Shown piece after piece: positions 1 to 8,763 of a DNA stretch of 64,000 nt. The stretch comes from Paraburkholderia fungorum (GTDB taxonomy: Bacteria; Pseudomonadota; Gammaproteobacteria; Burkholderiales; Burkholderiaceae). Both the position numbers and the translations under genes were made by a program. The number at the start of each line of letters is the position of its first letter. Position 1 is the stretch's first letter. The notes under the pieces are model-generated. The model ran no database searches, was not told the origin of the DNA, and saw nothing but the letters and a program-made list of their open reading frames with translations. The stretch covers positions 1 through 64,000 of the forward strand of contig NZ_CADFGE010000011.1 of NCBI RefSeq assembly GCF_902833645.1. Reading direction: 5' to 3'.

Positions 1-307
1 CATTCGCTGTCCGCCCCCCATCTTTACATCAATCGGTTCGGGTGAGGCGACAACTAGCCTGACATGGGGGGCAGGCAAAGAAAAGTAGGTGCCGCCCCGC
101 ACAGGGGCAACGCTAATAGACCACTAAGAAAACAAGGAAAGGCCAAAAGACCAACATCAGAACAGACCACAAACCCAGCAAGAAAAAAACCAAAGACCCA
201 GACAACCAACGAACCCCGTCAACCAGCCAGATACCCCGTGTGTAGCACAGTAAAATATCACCCATCCGCGCGCCAGCGCCCACCCCCACCCCCCACCGGC
301 CCCGATC
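1..307. other. Intergenic/low-complexity edge, possible dispersed repeat
   Basis: No gene is supported here. From about 70 to 160 the DNA is A- and C-rich and contains a short inverted repeat (GCCCC-GCACA-GGGGC, 92-106). The open frame starting at 64 gives a Pro/Arg/Thr-rich translation with no recognisable domain and runs on across the lysR gene in another frame, so I treat it as noise. The segment 70-140 resembles, from memory, intergenic repeats common in Paraburkholderia genomes. That is recollection, not a search result. Confidence 0.35.
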
Positions 308-1255
308 TTGAAACGCAAAATGCCCGCGCTAAACGCGCTAAAAGCCTTCGAAGTCGCCGGCCGCACGGGCAGCTTCACCCGCGCAGCGGAACTACTAAAC
401 GTCACACAAAGCGCAGTCAGCCGGCAAGTCCGGCAACTCGAAGCCCAACTTGGCGAGACCCTGCTCCAGCGTCACCATCACCACCTGGAACTCTCGGCCG
501 CCGGCCGCATCCTCCTGCAAGCACTGCAACAATCATTCGACCGGATCGAACTCACCGTCCGCAGCCTGCAGGAAAAAACCCACCGCAACCGCCTGCGCAT
601 CAACGCGCCACCCACCTTCACGAGCCGCTGGCTAATGCCGCGTCTCGGGCGTCTGCGTGACGCGCATCCGCATCTCGAACTCAGTCTGTCGACCCGTCTC
701 GACGACAATCTCGCCGAATCGGGCGTCCTCGACTGCGCCATCCGCTTCGGTAACGGCGAATGGGAAGGCGTCGACAACCGCCTGTTGATGAACGAACGGC
801 ACATCGCTGTCTGTGCGCCCGCATTGCTGGCACGGCAGGCCGGCCGCGCGGCCATCGATCTGAACCAGTTCACGTTGCTGCACGTGCTCGCGAGCGCCGA
901 TCAGCGCTATCTGACCTGGCAGCACTGGCTGAAAGCCGCCGGCATCGAAAACGTCGACACCCGCGGCGGCTACGAATTCGATCTGCTCGATCACGCAATC
1001 CGGGCCGCCATCGACGGGCTCGGCGTGACCATCGCCGATCGTCACATGATCGGCCGTGAACTCGCGGAAGGCCAACTCGTGCAGGTGCTGAACGTACATG
1101 TCGACGGACATCAATCCTATTGGCTCGTTACGCGTGCAGAACAGGACGAACTGCCACACGTCGCGCTGTTTCGCGACTGGTTGCAGCAGGAAATCTGGCT
1201 CACCGAACGTGCGCTCGATTCGTCGGAATCGGCACAGTCAGGCGCAGCAAGTTGA
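308..1255 (+). CDS. LysR-family transcriptional regulator (GcvA-like)
   Basis: DNA-binding regulator of 315 aa, the usual LysR length. The N-terminal helix-turn-helix covers residues 5-64 (ALKAFEVAGRTGSFTRAAE, then TQSAVSRQVRQLE), followed by a LysR substrate-binding domain from about residue 92 to 300. The opening and the substrate-domain layout are closest to the GcvA/AmpR branch. The frame opens with TTG at 308; an in-frame ATG at 320 would lose four residues and cannot be excluded. It is convergent with the GMC oxidoreductase gene and separated from it by a bidirectional terminator. It may regulate that catabolic set, but the sequence does not show its target or inducer. Confidence 0.9.
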   Translation: MKRKMPALNALKAFEVAGRTGSFTRAAELLNVTQSAVSRQVRQLEAQLGETLLQRHHHHLELSAAGRILLQALQQSFDRIELTVRSLQEKTHRNRLRINAPPTFTSRWLMPRLGRLRDAHPHLELSLSTRLDDNLAESGVLDCAIRFGNGEWEGVDNRLLMNERHIAVCAPALLARQAGRAAIDLNQFTLLHVLASADQRYLTWQHWLKAAGIENVDTRGGYEFDLLDHAIRAAIDGLGVTIADRHMIGRELAEGQLVQVLNVHVDGHQSYWLVTRAEQDELPHVALFRDWLQQEIWLTERALDSSESAQSGAAS

Positions 1256-1337
1256 TGCGGGGCAACTCGTCTGAGTATGCGAGCTCAGGCGACTCCAGTC
1301 CGTTTGCGCCACGCCGGTGTGACCCTTGCGTGATAAA

Positions 1338-1371
1338 AAAACGCGCCGATGCAATGCATTCGGCGCGTTTT
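1338..1371. terminator. Bidirectional intrinsic terminator
   Basis: A perfect 12-bp inverted repeat (arms 1338-1349 and 1360-1371, AAAACGCGCCGA and its complement) has a 10-nt loop. The arms end in A and T runs, so the hairpin works on both strands. It lies between the convergent lysR and GMC oxidoreductase genes. Confidence 0.85.
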
Positions 1372-1402
1372 CCTGACACCGCCAGCGGTGACTTCCAACC
1401 CG

Positions 1403-3064
1403 TCAGGCGGCCGCTGCCAACTCCACGGCCTTGGGTTCAAAGGCTGCTTCGACGGCGGCGTCCATGAGAATCATCTCGGCGCCCTTCTCCGCCACCATCA
1501 TGGTCGGCGCATTGATGTTCCCCGACGTGATGTTCGGGAAGATCGACGCATCGACCACCCGCAAGCCGTCAACGCCGTGCACCCGCAAACGCGCGTCGAC
1601 CACCGACGTATGCGGATCGTCACCCATCGCACACGATCCGCACAGGTGATAGATCGAGCCGGACTGCTCGCGGAAATACTGCAGGAAACCCTCACGCGTA
1701 TTCACTTGCGGTCCCGGCGAAATTTCTTCGACCGTGATCTCTTGCAACGCCGGCGATGCCATCACCTTGCGCACCAGTTCGCAGCCCTGAATCACTTCGT
1801 CAATGTCTTTCTCCGTGGTCAGCGCATTGATGCGGATTTTCGCGGCGTCTTCGGCACGGTTCGACGCGATCTCGATCGATCCGCGACTCGTGGGCCGGCA
1901 AGGATTGAATGCCAGCAGGAAGCCCGAATACGGTTCGGGTTGAAGACTTGCTTTGCTGCTCTTCGGAATGCGGTACGACAGTGGATTGAAGTACAACTGC
2001 AGGTTGGGCTGCGCTTCCTGGTCGTTGCCCTTGAAGAAGCCGCCCGACTGATTCACGCTCATCGCGAGCGGTCCCTTGCGCGTCAGCAGATATTGCAGGC
2101 CAAGTTTGAGCTTGCCAAGCAGAGGACGCATCTCGTCGTTGAGCGTTTTCACGTTCGCGCGATAGTAGAAGCTCACGCACAAGTGGTCCTGCAGATTCTG
2201 CCCGACGGCGGGCAACTCCTTGACCATCGCAATGCGATGCTTCGCGAGCAATGCACTGTCGCCTACGCCTGAGAGTTGCAGTAACTTGGGCGAATCCACC
2301 GCGCCCGCCGCCAGAATCACCTCACGGTTCGCCATGAATTGCCGCGTGGCGCCGTTCTGCGTCACGCTCACGCCGATTGCCCGCTGGTTGCCGTCGAATA
2401 GCACGCGATTCGCCAACGCGTCGCGTTCGACCGTCAGGTTCTTGCGCGTCAGCACCGGATGCAGGTACTCGAAGCTGCTCGACGAACGCTGACCGTTGCG
2501 CGTACTCACGTCGTAGATGCCCGCGCCTTCGAATCGCGCGCCATTGAAGTCGTCGCTGCGTTTGTAGCCGGCCTGGTCGCAGCCTTTCAGGAATACATGA
2601 CAGATCGGATGAACGGCATCTTTCATCGGCGTGATACGGATCGGGCCGTCCGCGCCGTGATACTCGGTGTTGCCGAGCGGATGCGATTCGAGCTTGCGGA
2701 AATACGGCAACACGTCGTGAAACGACCAGCCCGGGTTGCCCGCCGCGGCCCAGTCGTCGAAATCGTGCGGCTGGCCGCGTACATAGATCATCGCGTTGAT
2801 CGAACCCGAGCCGCCCTGCACTTTGCCACGCGGACAATAGATCGGCCGGTTGTCGAGTTCCTTTTCGGGCTCGCTGTAGTACATCCAGTTATAGGTTTCG
2901 TTGTAGTACGTCTTGGTGAAACCCACCGGGATCCTGAACCAGAACGAGCTGTCCTTGCCGCCCGCCTCGAGCAGCAGGACCGAATATTGCCCCGACGCCG
3001 ACAGGCGATTGGCGAGAATGCAGCCCGCCGAACCCGCGCCGACGATGATGTAATCGTAGTTCAT
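1403..3064 (-). CDS. GMC-family FAD oxidoreductase (choline dehydrogenase-like)
   Basis: FAD-dependent alcohol or polyol dehydrogenase of 553 aa, typical for the GMC family. The dinucleotide motif GAGSAG is at residues 9-14, the GMC signature region is near residue 80 (RGKVQGGSGSINAMIYVRG), and the second signature is near 250-265 (AGAVDSPKLLQLSGVG). The C-terminal catalytic region contains the His of IYHLCGSCAMG and the Asn of SGNINAPT, matching the His/Asn pair of the family. It has no signal peptide, so it is probably cytoplasmic or loosely membrane-associated. It is last in the reverse-strand run aldehyde dehydrogenase - MFS - enolase-like - GMC, which suggests it oxidises an alcohol group of the transported substrate. 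The electron acceptor and substrate are unknown. Confidence 0.92.
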   Translation of the reverse strand: MNYDYIIVGAGSAGCILANRLSASGQYSVLLLEAGGKDSSFWFRIPVGFTKTYYNETYNWMYYSEPEKELDNRPIYCPRGKVQGGSGSINAMIYVRGQPHDFDDWAAAGNPGWSFHDVLPYFRKLESHPLGNTEYHGADGPIRITPMKDAVHPICHVFLKGCDQAGYKRSDDFNGARFEGAGIYDVSTRNGQRSSSSFEYLHPVLTRKNLTVERDALANRVLFDGNQRAIGVSVTQNGATRQFMANREVILAAGAVDSPKLLQLSGVGDSALLAKHRIAMVKELPAVGQNLQDHLCVSFYYRANVKTLNDEMRPLLGKLKLGLQYLLTRKGPLAMSVNQSGGFFKGNDQEAQPNLQLYFNPLSYRIPKSSKASLQPEPYSGFLLAFNPCRPTSRGSIEIASNRAEDAAKIRINALTTEKDIDEVIQGCELVRKVMASPALQEITVEEISPGPQVNTREGFLQYFREQSGSIYHLCGSCAMGDDPHTSVVDARLRVHGVDGLRVVDASIFPNITSGNINAPTMMVAEKGAEMILMDAAVEAAFEPKAVELAAAA

Positions 3065-3126
3065 GCTCTATGTCGCCAGACGGCGCCCAATCCATTGAAT
3101 GCGTAAGACAGATAAATCCGACAGGC

Positions 3127-4344
3127 TCAACCCTTGGCCGGCGCGAGGTCTTTCACGTCGGCGGGACGAGCCGCCATTTGCAGATGCAGGCGCTCGCCGG
3201 TATACGGCGTGTGTTGCCGAACCACGTCCATGTTCAATTCCACCCCGAGGCCTGGTTCCTGTGAAGGAATGATGTAGCCGTCTTCCCATTGAATCGGTTT
3301 CTTCAACACCGCAGCGTGGAAACCATCCCACGTACCGATGCTTTCCTGAATCAGGAAGTTCGGCGTACAGGCTGCGAGCTGAATGCTGGCGGCAGCGCCA
3401 ATCGGCCCGTTGTACAGATGCGGTGCGATCTGCGCGTAATACACCTCGGCAATCGCCGCGACTTTCTTCGCTTCGAGCAGACCGCCCACACGCGCCACGT
3501 TCAGTTGCAGAATCGATGCCGCACCCGCTTCGAGCAGCTTGAAGAACTCATACTTGGTGGTCAGGCGCTCGCCCGCGGCGATCGGAATACTCGTGTGCTG
3601 CGCGACTTGCGCCATGGCACCCTCCTGCCCCGGCGGCACGGGTTCTTCGAACCACAGCGGATCGTATTTCTCGAGGCGTTTGGCCAACCGGATCGCTGAC
3701 GACGGCACCATCTGCCCGTGCGTGCCGAACAGCAGATCGGCCTTGCTGCCGACCGCTTCGCGCACACGGCGGCAGAACAGTTCGCAACGGTCCAGCACTT
3801 CCAGCGAAAGTTGATGACCGGAGTACGCCGTATACGGCCCCGCCGGATCGAACTTCACCGCGGTAAAACCACGCTTCACATTTTCAACGGCGCATTCGGC
3901 GGCGAGATCGGGATCGTCGTAGTCGTATTCGCCTTTGCTGTTCTTCGGATACAGGTACGTGTATGAGCGCAGGCGCTGGTTCACCATGCCACCGAGCAGT
4001 TCGTACACAGGCTTGCTGGCCGCCTTGCCGATAATGTCCCAGCACGCCATTTCCAATCCGCTCACCACGCCCATCATCGTCAGATCGGGGCGCTGCGTGA
4101 AACCGCTCGAATACGCTTCACGCCAGAGCCGTTCGATATGGTGCGGATCCTGATCGAGCAGGTAGCGGCCGAATACATCGTCGATGATGTGGGTCATCGC
4201 CTTCGGATGAAACGTCGCGGAATAGATCTCGCCGACGCCTTCAATACCGCAATCGGTCTTGAGCTTGACGAAGATCCAGTACATGCCGCCCACGTGCGGC
4301 GGCGGTACGGCGACGATATGCGTTTCGAGCGAGACGACTTTCAT
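3127..4344 (-). CDS. Enolase-superfamily mandelate racemase/muconate-lactonizing-type protein
   Basis: Protein of 405 aa with an N-terminal capping domain (residues about 1-120) and a C-terminal TIM-barrel domain. It resembles acid-sugar dehydratases: FEEPVPP (metal-ligand Glu), AAGERLTTKYEF (second Glu) and an APHLYNGPIG segment whose His would be the barrel general base. The first metal position is odd. Where galactonate-dehydratase-type enzymes have D-x-H-G, this protein reads G-T-H-G (LLFGTHGQM), so the usual Asp is missing. The gene abuts the MFS carrier: its ATG at 4344 touches the carrier stop at 4345, indicating co-translation. A dehydratase or cycloisomerase of a sugar acid or lactone is the best family-level guess. 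The substrate cannot be read from the sequence. Confidence 0.85.
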   Translation of the reverse strand: MKVVSLETHIVAVPPPHVGGMYWIFVKLKTDCGIEGVGEIYSATFHPKAMTHIIDDVFGRYLLDQDPHHIERLWREAYSSGFTQRPDLTMMGVVSGLEMACWDIIGKAASKPVYELLGGMVNQRLRSYTYLYPKNSKGEYDYDDPDLAAECAVENVKRGFTAVKFDPAGPYTAYSGHQLSLEVLDRCELFCRRVREAVGSKADLLFGTHGQMVPSSAIRLAKRLEKYDPLWFEEPVPPGQEGAMAQVAQHTSIPIAAGERLTTKYEFFKLLEAGAASILQLNVARVGGLLEAKKVAAIAEVYYAQIAPHLYNGPIGAAASIQLAACTPNFLIQESIGTWDGFHAAVLKKPIQWEDGYIIPSQEPGLGVELNMDVVRQHTPYTGERLHLQMAARPADVKDLAPAKG

Positions 4345-5664
4345 TTACGCAACCCCTTTTTTGCTAAGCATGTTTCTCAGCGCCAGGCCGGCAAAGCCGC
4401 CGAGCGCCGCCATTCCGGCCACATAGCCGAAGTAAAGCTGGTAACCGAAGACACCCGGGAAGTTCTGTGTCAGATAGCCGTTGATCAGCGGCAGGAACAC
4501 ATCGGGCGAATAGCCGAGGACGGAGATCAGGCCAATGGCGAGGCCCATCGTTTCGACCGGGATATTGCAGCGATCCAGCAGCGACCAGTACAGCCCGCGA
4601 ATCGCGTAAGTCAGAATGCCGATGAACAAAACGAGGAACACCAGCAGCACATGGCTCGAGATACGCGGCGCGGCCATCAGGCCCAGCAGCGACACCGCAG
4701 CCAGGAACAGTGCGATCACCAGCACCGAGACTTTCGAATAACGGTCGCCGAGAAAGCCGCCGCCAATCCCGCCGATCGGCCGCATCCACAGCTTGAGCGT
4801 GGTGATCGTGCCGGCCATCACCACGGTCAAACCGATCTCGCCTTCATGCAGATACGCGGAGAAGCTATAGGTGGCCCAGAACACCTGATAGCCGCAGAAC
4901 ACGATGGCAGCGACCAGCCACAACTCGGGAATCGATGCGAGCGTTTTCAGATCGAGCAGCACGTTGCTGCGTTTGCGCGTGGCGCGGTTGGCGGCGGCGT
5001 CTTTTGTGCCTTGCGGATCTTTCACCAGCGCGAGCACCACGCCGAGCGCGATGCACAAAAAGGCGTACATATAGACGACCAGCCTGAAGCCGGCCGTCAC
5101 CGGCTCGCCTTTGGTCTGTGTGAACCAGGCGAATAGCGTGATCGCAATGGTCGCGAGCATTGCTTCGATCAAACCGCGGCCGCCGTCGAGCAAGCCGAAG
5201 AAGCGGCCCTGCTCGTGCGTGCCGGCGATCATCGTCACGCGCTTGATAACCGCGGCCCAGAACGTCAAACCGGTCGACAGCCCCCAGCCGCCGAAAATCA
5301 GCATCAGCACGTTGAACGACGGCGCGGTGGAATACCACAAGCCGAGCACGCCGGTTGCGATCAGCGAAAAACAGATCAAAAGACGCGGCGCGATGCGGTC
5401 GGCAAGCCAGCCGCTCGGCAGGTAGCTCAGCAGAAAGATGGTGCCGAGCATCGAATACAGATAGCCAAGCTGACTATCGGTGATGTGAAACACTTCGAGC
5501 ATGGTCGGCTGATAAACCTGCCGAAGATACAGAATCGGATAAATCGCACCGGCCGCCAGCACCAGCAGCATGAGTTGGATATAGCGCTGCGCCTTATTGC
5601 TTTCTAATGCGGCTTCGTCGCTTAACGCGAGCGAGGCAGTGGTTTGAACGGGTTGAGATGACAC
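4345..5664 (-). CDS. MFS transporter, probable sugar-acid/organic anion carrier
   Basis: Major facilitator superfamily permease of 439 aa with about twelve hydrophobic segments. The conserved loop after TM2 reads SGWLADRIAPR and the equivalent in the second half reads GGFLGDRYSKV. I start it at the GTG at 5662-5664 because AGGAG lies 7 nt upstream (5672-5676). The longer frame from a TTG at 5706 would place that ribosome-binding site inside the gene. Its position in the operon implies import of the substrate handled by the enolase-like protein, the GMC oxidoreductase and the aldehyde dehydrogenase. Overall it looks closest to the YihN/YqcE-like branch of MFS, which is a weak impression only. 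Confidence 0.88.
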   Translation of the reverse strand: MSSQPVQTTASLALSDEAALESNKAQRYIQLMLLVLAAGAIYPILYLRQVYQPTMLEVFHITDSQLGYLYSMLGTIFLLSYLPSGWLADRIAPRLLICFSLIATGVLGLWYSTAPSFNVLMLIFGGWGLSTGLTFWAAVIKRVTMIAGTHEQGRFFGLLDGGRGLIEAMLATIAITLFAWFTQTKGEPVTAGFRLVVYMYAFLCIALGVVLALVKDPQGTKDAAANRATRKRSNVLLDLKTLASIPELWLVAAIVFCGYQVFWATYSFSAYLHEGEIGLTVVMAGTITTLKLWMRPIGGIGGGFLGDRYSKVSVLVIALFLAAVSLLGLMAAPRISSHVLLVFLVLFIGILTYAIRGLYWSLLDRCNIPVETMGLAIGLISVLGYSPDVFLPLINGYLTQNFPGVFGYQLYFGYVAGMAALGGFAGLALRNMLSKKGVA

Positions 5665-5827
5665 GTGAACGCTCCTGAGAGACACAGCGCCAGGCCGGGT
5701 CTCCAAATATTTTTATGAGTGCAGCGGTTTGCTGCGTTTTTTGCGGGTTTCAAGGCAACGCGTGCCGACTACTCCGAATCGCGCGGCACGCGCCGTTTTT
5801 GCGTCGATATCTGCTTCAATATCTGCG

Positions 5828-7252
5828 TCAGTACTTCATGACCACCAGACGGGTCTGCGTGAATTCGAGCATGCCGTGCTTGCCGTCGTCGCCGCCGAGA
5901 CCCGAACGCTTCCAACCTGCGTGGAAACCTTGATACGGATCGGCCGGCGTGCGATTCACATACAACTCGCCAGCCTCGATGCCATTGGCGATCTTCATCG
6001 CGCTGCGGTAGTTCTCGGTATAAAGCACCGAGGACAAACCGAACTGGTGGTCGTTGGCCATCTCCAGCGCTTCATCCAGCGTGCGGTATTTGACGACCGG
6101 CATGATCGGACCGAAGGTTTCTTCCTGGATGATTTCCATGTCCTGCCGGCAATTCGACAGTAACGTGGCCGGATAGAAAAAGCCCTTGCCTTGCGGCAGC
6201 CTGCCGCCGGTTTCGAGCGTGGCACCCGCTGCAATTGCACGCTCCACCATGCCGTGAATCGACTCGCGCGACGCCTCGTTGACGAGCGGCCCCATCAGCG
6301 CAGGCTGTTCGCTGCGATCGCCGCTTTCCACCGCACTCATGTTTTTCTTCAGCAGCGCGACGAAACGGTCATGAACGCTTTCCTGCACATAGACGCGTTC
6401 GATTGCCGTGCAAAGCTGCCCGCAGTGAGTGGTTTTGGACGCAACCAGATCGCGTGCGGCCTTCTCGAGATCGGCATCTGCTTCGATGATGGCGGGCGTC
6501 TTGCCACCCAGTTCGAGCGAGGGCTTGGCGATATTCGCCTTGCAGTAGTCGAGCACCTTGCGGCCGGCGCCCACGCTGCCCGTCAGCGTGATCATGCCGA
6601 CCTTGGGATGGGTGCAAAGCGCCTCGGCGGTTGCATGATTCATGGCGAGAATGTTCACGACGCCGGCCGGCAGCCCGGCCTTCTCCACCGCTTTCGCGAT
6701 CTCGAACGCCGAGGTAGGCGTGTTGTTGCTCGGGCGCACCACCACGGCATTGCCGGCGATCAGCGCGGGCGCCACCTTGCGCATGAACGTGTAGACCGGG
6801 TAATTGAACGGGATCAGGCACGCGACCACGCCGATCGGTTCGCGATGCAGCACGAGGTTTTCGTCGGGCGTGTCGCTCGGAATCACCTCGCCTTCGATGC
6901 GGCGCGCCCACTCGGCGTGGTAGCGCGTGATCTGGCCGGCGTAGATCGCCTCATTGGTGGCATCGGCCACGCTCTTGCCCGACTCAAGCGCGAGCGCCGC
7001 GCCGATGGCGGGCGCGCATTCAGTAAGCGCATCCGCAAGCTTGTGCAGATAGACCGCGCGCTCGGCCGAAGGCAGCTTGCGCCAGCCCTTTTGCGCAGCG
7101 GCGGCAGCGTCGACCGCGGCGATCGCCTCCTCTCGGGTGGCGCCCGTGACGTGAGCAATCACGGCTCCGGTAGCGGGGTTGGTGACGGCGATACGTTCGT
7201 CGCTTGCCGCGTCGATAAAGCAGCCGTTAGCAAAATTCCGGTCGAGTCGCAT
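5828..7252 (-). CDS. NAD-dependent aldehyde dehydrogenase, AldA (lactaldehyde/glycolaldehyde) type
   Basis: Oxidises a short hydroxy-aldehyde to the acid; 474 aa against 479 for E. coli AldA. Active-site features visible are N150 (PFNYP), general base E247 (SLELGGK) and nucleophile C281 (HCGQLC). The C-terminus FHAGWKRSGLGG..GKHG is the AldA-type ending. The cofactor-contact Lys usual in V-x-KPS is Arg here (VVRPS, residue 173). The start chosen is the ATG at 7252, with AGGAG five bases upstream, rather than the 43-residue longer frame. It heads the reverse-strand catabolic set, and its promoter region is shared with the divergent porin gene. Lactaldehyde, glycolaldehyde or a related sugar-derived aldehyde is plausible. 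Confidence 0.9.
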   Translation of the reverse strand: MRLDRNFANGCFIDAASDERIAVTNPATGAVIAHVTGATREEAIAAVDAAAAAQKGWRKLPSAERAVYLHKLADALTECAPAIGAALALESGKSVADATNEAIYAGQITRYHAEWARRIEGEVIPSDTPDENLVLHREPIGVVACLIPFNYPVYTFMRKVAPALIAGNAVVVRPSNNTPTSAFEIAKAVEKAGLPAGVVNILAMNHATAEALCTHPKVGMITLTGSVGAGRKVLDYCKANIAKPSLELGGKTPAIIEADADLEKAARDLVASKTTHCGQLCTAIERVYVQESVHDRFVALLKKNMSAVESGDRSEQPALMGPLVNEASRESIHGMVERAIAAGATLETGGRLPQGKGFFYPATLLSNCRQDMEIIQEETFGPIMPVVKYRTLDEALEMANDHQFGLSSVLYTENYRSAMKIANGIEAGELYVNRTPADPYQGFHAGWKRSGLGGDDGKHGMLEFTQTRLVVMKY

Positions 7253-7559
7253 GTCGTCTCCTGACAAAGCTGGTGCGGTGGTGCATTGCCTTCGGCTATT
7301 GCGTTCATGCCAAAGGTGCATGAACGGAATTTTTGTCCGCTGTTTGACGCACCACAAGCGAATAATTCGCGGGACAAACATTCGAAAAAGTCACGTTTAT
7401 CCAGGGATGTGCCTCATACGCGTTTCGCATCTCGAATAGCAGAATCCAGCCTTTGCCAAAAAGCAGCGGCCTCTGAAGCTGGCCGGATCGTGGTTAGAAC
7501 CGCGTTCTGAACCTCGCTCGGACCATCCGGCCGCTCATTACCAACGTCTGGAGCTCTCA
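7253..7559. promoter_or_regulatory. Divergent control region between aldehyde dehydrogenase and porin
   Basis: This 307-bp gap separates two divergent genes. It contains three dyads: a perfect 9-bp inverted repeat (7302-7310/7318-7326, CGTTCATGC with a 7-nt spacer), a 13-nt palindrome GCGAATAATTCGC (7358-7370), and inverted heptamers TTTGTCC/GGACAAA (7332-7338 and 7372-7378) surrounding that palindrome. They lie 50-130 nt upstream of the aldehyde dehydrogenase start and are candidate operators. The protein that would bind is unknown, and no convincing -35/-10 pair was fixed. Confidence 0.5.
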
Positions 7560-8717
7560 ATGAAAAAGAATCTCTTCGCTACCGCCGCTTTCACCACGCT
7601 CGCCTCGCTGGCGGCCCCATCCGCCTTCGCGCAGAGCAGCGTGACCTTGTATGGGGTGCTCGACGAAGGCATCGACTACACCAATAACGCCGGGCGCGGC
7701 GCCGTATGGGAAATGGCAAGCGGTTATGCGCAGGGCAGCCGCTGGGGCCTGAAGGGTTCGGAAGATCTGGGCGGGGGCATGAAGGCCGTGTTCCAGTTGG
7801 AAAACGGCTTCGACGTAAGCTCGGGACGGCTTGGCCAGGGCGGCCGCATGTTCGGCCGCCAGGCTTACGCAGGCTTGAGCGACGGACGGTTCGGCACAGT
7901 CACGCTCGGACGCCAGTACGACTCGGTGGTCGACTATCTCGCGCCGACCACGGCCAACGGCAACTGGGCCGGCTACCTGTTTGCGCACCCGTACGATAAC
8001 GACAATACCGACAACTCGTTCCGGCTCGGCAATAGCGTGAAGTACACAAGCCCGGATATCGCGGGCTTCCAGTTCGGCGGCGTGTACAGCTTCAGCAACG
8101 ACACGAACTTCGCGAACAACCGCGCCTACAGCTTTGGCGGCAAGTATTCAAACGGCGGGCTGTTGATTGCAGCCGCCTACCTGCAGTCGAACAATCCGGG
8201 GGCGGGGTCCACCGGCGCGATCACCGCGAACGACGCGAGCTTCATCGCCGGGCGCATGCGGGTATTCGGCGCCGGCATCAATTACACCTTCGGTTCGGCG
8301 ACCGCCGGTTTTGCGTACACCAACTCGAACTATAAGGACCCGACCGGCAACGGCTATATCGGCATTCCGCTGGCGGCATCCGGTGTCACATTGAATACGC
8401 TGAAGTACCAGAATTTCGAAGTGAACGGCAAATATCAGTTCACGCCGGCCTTCTTTGTCGGCGCGCAGTACGTGTACACGATGGAGAACTACGATGCGTC
8501 GACCGGCAGCGTTAAGCCGAAGATTCACTCGGTCGGCTTAATGGCGGATTACAACCTGTCGACGCGCACGGACGTTTACGTGCAGGGCGAATTCCAGAAG
8601 GTCGCGGGCAGCTCGACCCATTCGATTCTCGACAATGCGTTCATCCCTGGCGTGCAGGCGCCGTCGTCGACGGGCAATCAGCTCGCGGTACGAGTCGCGC
8701 TGCGCCACCAGTTCTAA
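7560..8717 (+). CDS. Gram-negative outer-membrane porin (Burkholderia OmpC-like)
   Basis: Trimeric general-diffusion porin of 385 aa. A Sec signal peptide (residues 1-21, cleaved after PSAFA-Q) is followed by the characteristic mature start QSSVTLYGVLDEGIDY and the porin blocks SRWGLKGSEDLGGG and GRQAYAGLSDGRFGTVTLGRQYDSV. The protein ends in aromatic Phe (RVALRHQF), as required for BAM recognition. GGAG at 7549-7552 precedes the ATG. It is divergent from the catabolic operon and may admit its substrate across the outer membrane, which is inferred from position only. Confidence 0.95.
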   Translation: MKKNLFATAAFTTLASLAAPSAFAQSSVTLYGVLDEGIDYTNNAGRGAVWEMASGYAQGSRWGLKGSEDLGGGMKAVFQLENGFDVSSGRLGQGGRMFGRQAYAGLSDGRFGTVTLGRQYDSVVDYLAPTTANGNWAGYLFAHPYDNDNTDNSFRLGNSVKYTSPDIAGFQFGGVYSFSNDTNFANNRAYSFGGKYSNGGLLIAAAYLQSNNPGAGSTGAITANDASFIAGRMRVFGAGINYTFGSATAGFAYTNSNYKDPTGNGYIGIPLAASGVTLNTLKYQNFEVNGKYQFTPAFFVGAQYVYTMENYDASTGSVKPKIHSVGLMADYNLSTRTDVYVQGEFQKVAGSSTHSILDNAFIPGVQAPSSTGNQLAVRVALRHQF

Positions 8718-8763
8718 GCGTCAACAGGTTGCGAGTTGGCGGCTGGACGCGGCGCTACCGGTG

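Noticed and set aside
64..660. 198-aa Pro/Arg-rich forward frame
   Set aside because: It overlaps the LysR gene in another frame and has no domain or ribosome-binding site.
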